From Chloroflexota bacterium (GTDB lineage: Bacteria > Chloroflexota > Anaerolineae > Aggregatilineales > Phototrophicaceae), in NCBI GenBank assembly GCA_026707745.1, contig JAPOWG010000090.1:1-36798 (forward strand): a DNA stretch of 36,798 nt, read 5' to 3'. This document shows positions 33,628 through 36,798 of the stretch, in pieces. The position numbers and the translations under genes were made by a program. The notes below the pieces were generated by a model. That model was not told the DNA's origin. It did not search any database and saw only the letters and a program-made list of their open reading frames with translations. The first letter of the stretch is position 1, and every line of letters begins with the position of its first letter.

Positions 33628-36308
33628 TTGCCGTCATCGCTGGTCTCCGTTGAAATGGGGGCTGCCGGTTCGCCGGTCGACTCCTCGCCCGCGGCGTCTT
33701 CAGTATCTCCGGCTTTGGCAGTCGCCGCCGCTTCTTCGGTGAGGCGGATGCTCTCAATTAGGATTTCCCAGGGAACGACGAAGGAATCCAGGAAAATCTC
33801 TTGCGGCGGTTCTTCCTCGGTTTCGCCTTCAATTTGCTGGCGATACTCTATCTTCGGGTAAGCCAGGCCGTCATTGATATACCAACCGACGCTGACCGCG
33901 TAGCCGAGCAGGGGCAGTTCTTCTGGCAAGCGATGGTTGGTCGCATATGTTTCTCCCCAACGCCAGTATTTTGTTGGCAGCCGAGGCGGCACATCCGCTT
34001 GCGCGATGATGTTGCCTTCTTCGTCCAGCATGTGAACAAACACGGTATAGTTCTCGGCCGGCGCCGCTTCGGCCTTCCAATGCAGCACGAGTTCGTTCAG
34101 ATCGCTATCGACCAGGTAGCGTTGCAAAGTAATCGACTCGTCGAATTTCGGTTGCATGTCGCTTGGTATATCGATAAAGCCGCTGGCGGTATCCTGCAGT
34201 CTTGCGCTGACGACCGCGCCAATATCAAGCAAGACCGGATGAATGTGATCGCCCTCAGCGTTGGTCGCGATAATTGAGTTGTCGCCCGCGAGGTCTTCCC
34301 ATTCTACATGCAGGTCGAATGGATATCGGCCCGCAGCCGCGCTGTGGATTGAGATCAAGTACTCATCCGCATAGATGGCGCCTTCTTCCCATTGGGAAGT
34401 GCGCAAGGCGCCGGCCCCGGGGTAGGTGACGTAGTGGCCTATTTCCTGCTTTTTGTCATCGACAAAGGTCAGGAAGACGCTATTGTCCCCTTCGGATTGT
34501 TCCAGGACCTGCCAGTACAATTTGACCCTGACCTTGTCTCCCGGGCTGTAACGCCGATCCAGGCGCTCGTAGGCTATCAAGGCGACGTCGCCGAATTCGG
34601 CATAGACCGGACGGGCATTCTCGGGCACGGCGGTCATAGGCTCGGGCGCGGCATATTGCCCGGCGATAACCGTGAAGGGCGCCAGCATGGCGGCCAGCCC
34701 AAGGATGCGCAACTGCCAGACCATCGTTTCGTGCAGAAGCTCTTTGGGAACGGCGTCGCCGGCTCGGACGAACTCCAGATTGGGCGGGCGCAAAGAAAAA
34801 ACGATCCACCAGACCATCTCGACAAAGCCCACCGCGAGCACGGGGCTTATGGCCGCGATTAGCGGAAAGAGTATGCGACCATCGGAGGTGCGGGTCAAAG
34901 TGCTCCAATAGAGTACGCCAATCCAGAGCAGGACGACGGTAATCAAGAGCAGCGCCAAATGCGTAAGTTCATAGCGGGCGTAGGCGAAGTCGCTGATGGC
35001 GAGCAGTTGCAGAATCAAGAATACGCAGCCGACGAAACTTAGCAGCGTCATCAAATCCAGCAGCAGGTAGTATATGGCGGTGAGCTGAATATTGAGGGCG
35101 CCAAACAGACCCCAATAGGACATACGGAATTGCTGGAATTCCGAGAACAAGTTGACCAGACTGAATGTAATGCCGCGCGGGCCGGCGATATTGGCCATTG
35201 TCATCATGCCGAAAGGTTCATTGTAGAGCTGCAAATTGCGCAGGTACCACCAGCCGGCAACCAGCATCCAGAAAACAAGGATGCTGATAAAGTAGATCGC
35301 GCCGCCGCGTCGATCACGCGTCCGGTAGAGAACCAGGCCGCCGAGGAGCAGCAGCACTGGGAACAAAACCAGAGATGTCACTTTGGTAATGCTCGTCAAG
35401 GCAAAAAGCAGGGCAATGAAAAGGCTGTTCCGGGGGCGAAAGCCGTCGCGGAGGCATCGCAGCATCAAGAGCAGGAGCGCGCCGTTCAAGATCATCGCCA
35501 GCGAGTCGTTGCTGACGGAAGCGCTGATGAAAATGAACATCGGGTTGAGGCCTGTGAGCGCGGCCGCGACAAATGCCACCGTCGGGCGCTGCGGGGCGAC
35601 GAACTCGCTGATTTTGTAGACCAGAACAATGGTGCCCGCGCCAAGCGCGAGGCCAAATAGTCGGAGCAAAAGCACCACGAAGCCGGCGCCTCGCAACAAA
35701 GAAAGCGAGGCGTCGTGAATAATCAGGTTCTTGTTGCCGTAGGCATTGGGCAGGCTCGCTCTCACATGCGGATTCAGACGGCGATATTCATCGACGTCGT
35801 TCATGTCGAAGGGCGAGGCGAGCAGCGCCGTCAGGGCATAATAAAGCGGCGGCTGACTGCCGTGCTGCGCGTAAACAGTCTCGTTGCCGTCAAACACTTG
35901 TATTGGCAGGCTGCCTGTCTCCCGCAGATATTGCAGAAAGCCAAAGTGCCATAGTTCATCATTCGCTTCAAATACCGGGGTGGCTGCTGTATAGCCGAAT
36001 CCGAAAATGATGTACAGGAGCAGGATCCACTGTAAGGGACTGAGCGGTATATCGAGGCTGTTTACCCACTTCCATGCCCGGAGCAATAGACTGATGAGCC
36101 GTATCAAGACATCTTGAAGTCGGTCAATCCAGGGCAAGAGAGGGCGCGCTACGGCCTGAAATTGTGCTCGCATGGATTCATTATACTCCGGTCCGCGAAA
36201 GACATGAATTTGTGAATGACCTGATCGCCCCGATTGCCGGCGTTGGCGCTTGATGAAGGGCGATGCGCGCTCCAATGCCCGGAAGTTGCCTTTGCCCTGT
36301 TTTTGCAT
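33624..36308 (-). CDS. GT-C / DUF2142-like membrane glycosyltransferase
   Basis: An 894-aa multi-span membrane protein. The first outer loop has TPVFEANDELWHFGFLQYL (110-128) and HGSQPPLYYALTALL, the acidic pair and the PPLYY block seen in GT39-like and DUF2142 proteins. Spans run to about residue 550. The outer C-terminal part has two beta-sandwich-like stretches, one with RYSPGDKVRVKLYWQVLEQ and one with YTVFVHMLDEEGNIIAQADV, and a Glu-, Ala- and Thr-rich tail. From ATG 36308 the protein starts MQKQGKGNFRALERAS; ATG 36173 (residue 46) has GGAG at 12 bases and a TATAAT just before it, and may be the true start. The extra part resembles the start of the 699-aa gene. It probably transfers sugars from a lipid carrier on the outer face. 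Confidence 0.82.
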   Translation of the reverse strand: MQKQGKGNFRALERASPFIKRQRRQSGRSGHSQIHVFRGPEYNESMRAQFQAVARPLLPWIDRLQDVLIRLISLLLRAWKWVNSLDIPLSPLQWILLLYIIFGFGYTAATPVFEANDELWHFGFLQYLRETGSLPIQVFDGNETVYAQHGSQPPLYYALTALLASPFDMNDVDEYRRLNPHVRASLPNAYGNKNLIIHDASLSLLRGAGFVVLLLRLFGLALGAGTIVLVYKISEFVAPQRPTVAFVAAALTGLNPMFIFISASVSNDSLAMILNGALLLLMLRCLRDGFRPRNSLFIALLFALTSITKVTSLVLFPVLLLLGGLVLYRTRDRRGGAIYFISILVFWMLVAGWWYLRNLQLYNEPFGMMTMANIAGPRGITFSLVNLFSEFQQFRMSYWGLFGALNIQLTAIYYLLLDLMTLLSFVGCVFLILQLLAISDFAYARYELTHLALLLITVVLLWIGVLYWSTLTRTSDGRILFPLIAAISPVLAVGFVEMVWWIVFSLRPPNLEFVRAGDAVPKELLHETMVWQLRILGLAAMLAPFTVIAGQYAAPEPMTAVPENARPVYAEFGDVALIAYERLDRRYSPGDKVRVKLYWQVLEQSEGDNSVFLTFVDDKKQEIGHYVTYPGAGALRTSQWEEGAIYADEYLISIHSAAAGRYPFDLHVEWEDLAGDNSIIATNAEGDHIHPVLLDIGAVVSARLQDTASGFIDIPSDMQPKFDESITLQRYLVDSDLNELVLHWKAEAAPAENYTVFVHMLDEEGNIIAQADVPPRLPTKYWRWGETYATNHRLPEELPLLGYAVSVGWYINDGLAYPKIEYRQQIEGETEEEPPQEIFLDSFVVPWEILIESIRLTEEAAATAKAGDTEDAAGEESTGEPAAPISTETSDDGN

Positions 36309-36312
36309 AACA

Positions 36313-36346
36313 GTATAGATACAGTATGTATACGGGGGGGGGGGGG
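36313..36346 (-). promoter_or_regulatory. 21-bp dyad plus poly-C run (13) upstream of the 894-aa glycosyltransferase
   Basis: Read on the minus strand, 13 C residues (36346-36334) precede the same 21-bp dyad (36333-36313) found before the 699-aa gene, in the same orientation relative to its gene. The run is five bases longer than its counterpart. Confidence 0.6.
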
Positions 36347-36364
36347 TAGGGATTCAGCGCAGGG

Positions 36365-36672
36365 GCACGGAGGGAAGCCCTCACCCCAAACCCCTCTCCC
36401 ACAAGGGGTGCGCGTAGACACAGCACTACGAGAGGGGCTTATGTCGTGGTGTATGTGTTTGGGAGGTTGCGCGACCATCCACAAGACCGCAGCACGGAGG
36501 GAGGCCCCCACCCCAAACCCCTCCCCCATAAAGGGAGAGGGGCTTTTGTCGCGGTCTATGTGTTTGGTAGGGCACTGAGGACGGATAGGATTTCGGGCGA
36601 CATGGTAGGTCGCGTAGGGCGCGTAGGGCGCGTAGACACAGCCCTTCGACACTGACCGCCGGTCGCCCGTAC
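36365..36672 (-). repeat. Mosaic intergenic repeat, two units, inverse of 26104-26275
   Basis: Two direct units start GCACGGAGGGA(A/G)GCCC, continue CACCCCAAACCCCTC and end near GTATGTGTTTGG or CTATGTGTTTGG. The first has an extra segment (GCGTAGACACAGCACTAC) inside its hairpin, which is also present in the block at 26.2 kb. The outer part (36560-36660) matches 26130-26210 in inverse orientation. Confidence 0.75.
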
Positions 36673-36798
36673 GGGGTCCTTGAAAAGGGCGCAGGGATTT
36701 TGTTGCGGCGGGATGGTGGCTGGCTGTGGTCCCGGATTGCATGGGGCATCAGACGAAGTCGATGCTTATGCGGCTGCTGTGTTGGGCGCCGTGCCAGG

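Larger units (their letters stand above)
36309..36798. other. Repeat-rich right edge
   Basis: No gene is supported. The region holds the dyad and 13-base poly-G run (36313-36346), two related repeat units (36365-36463 and 36493-36570), three 9-base tandem units CGCGTAGGG/CGCGTAGAC (36611-36637), and an unassigned end (36680-36798), which could include the edge of a gene lying beyond the window. Confidence 0.6.

Noticed and set aside
36149..36742. 197-codon open frame on the minus strand at the right edge
   Set aside because: It is made of translated repeat DNA and overlaps the start of the 894-aa gene; no protein family is recognisable.

Overview
The window most likely comes from a member of the Chloroflexota (Anaerolineae-like), probably an uncultured lineage. 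This is inferred from protein families, not from a search. Two proteins carry the YYY motif of the DUF2298 / 'Chlor_Arch_YYY' family and one matches the Agl23-like (TIGR03663) family, both known mainly from Chloroflexota and Archaea. The L25 is of the long CTC/TL5 type with an acidic tail. Intergenic DNA is rich in short palindromic repeats of a kind common in these genomes.

Layout. (1) Positions 248-21783, all on the minus strand, form a 21.5 kb block read from right to left: a UPF0104/AglD-like membrane protein, a GT4 glycosyltransferase, a 919-aa GT-C protein with a long N-terminal membrane extension, a 1956-aa fusion of a GT-C enzyme with a YYY protein, a separate 922-aa YYY protein, a 666-aa GT-C-like protein, an ECF sigma factor, its probable anti-sigma factor, and a 1330-aa Agl23-like GT-C protein ending in an NHL beta-propeller. 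The natural reading is an envelope glycosylation locus using polyprenyl-linked sugars, with its own sigma/anti-sigma pair inside. (2) Positions 21768-22757 hold a tRNA-Gly(CCC) with a near-consensus promoter and a terminator, then rplY (L25) with its own promoter and terminator. (3) gyrA follows on the minus strand. (4) A 1.66 kb gene-free stretch (25426-27088) is packed with repeats. (5) 27089-30870 holds a small four-helix membrane protein, a 456-aa anchored protein of unknown function overlapping birA, and a HIT-family hydrolase. (6) 31528-36308 holds two convergent GT-C glycosyltransferases whose stop codons share one CTAG. (7) The right end (36309-36798) is again repeats.

The least ordinary signals are these. 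The two convergent glycosyltransferases share a leader made of a poly-C run of different length (8 and 13), a 21-bp near-perfect dyad, and a related segment in or before the 5' coding region. GTAG-headed hairpin repeats sit in inverted pairs (REPIN-like), with stem changes that keep base pairing. Two colinear copies of a 202-bp element have 14-bp terminal inverted repeats. The anti-sigma frame appears to begin before any ordinary start codon, because a CxxC motif that would complete a zinc site lies upstream of the first GTG. No transposase, CRISPR array, phage gene or complete mobile element was seen.
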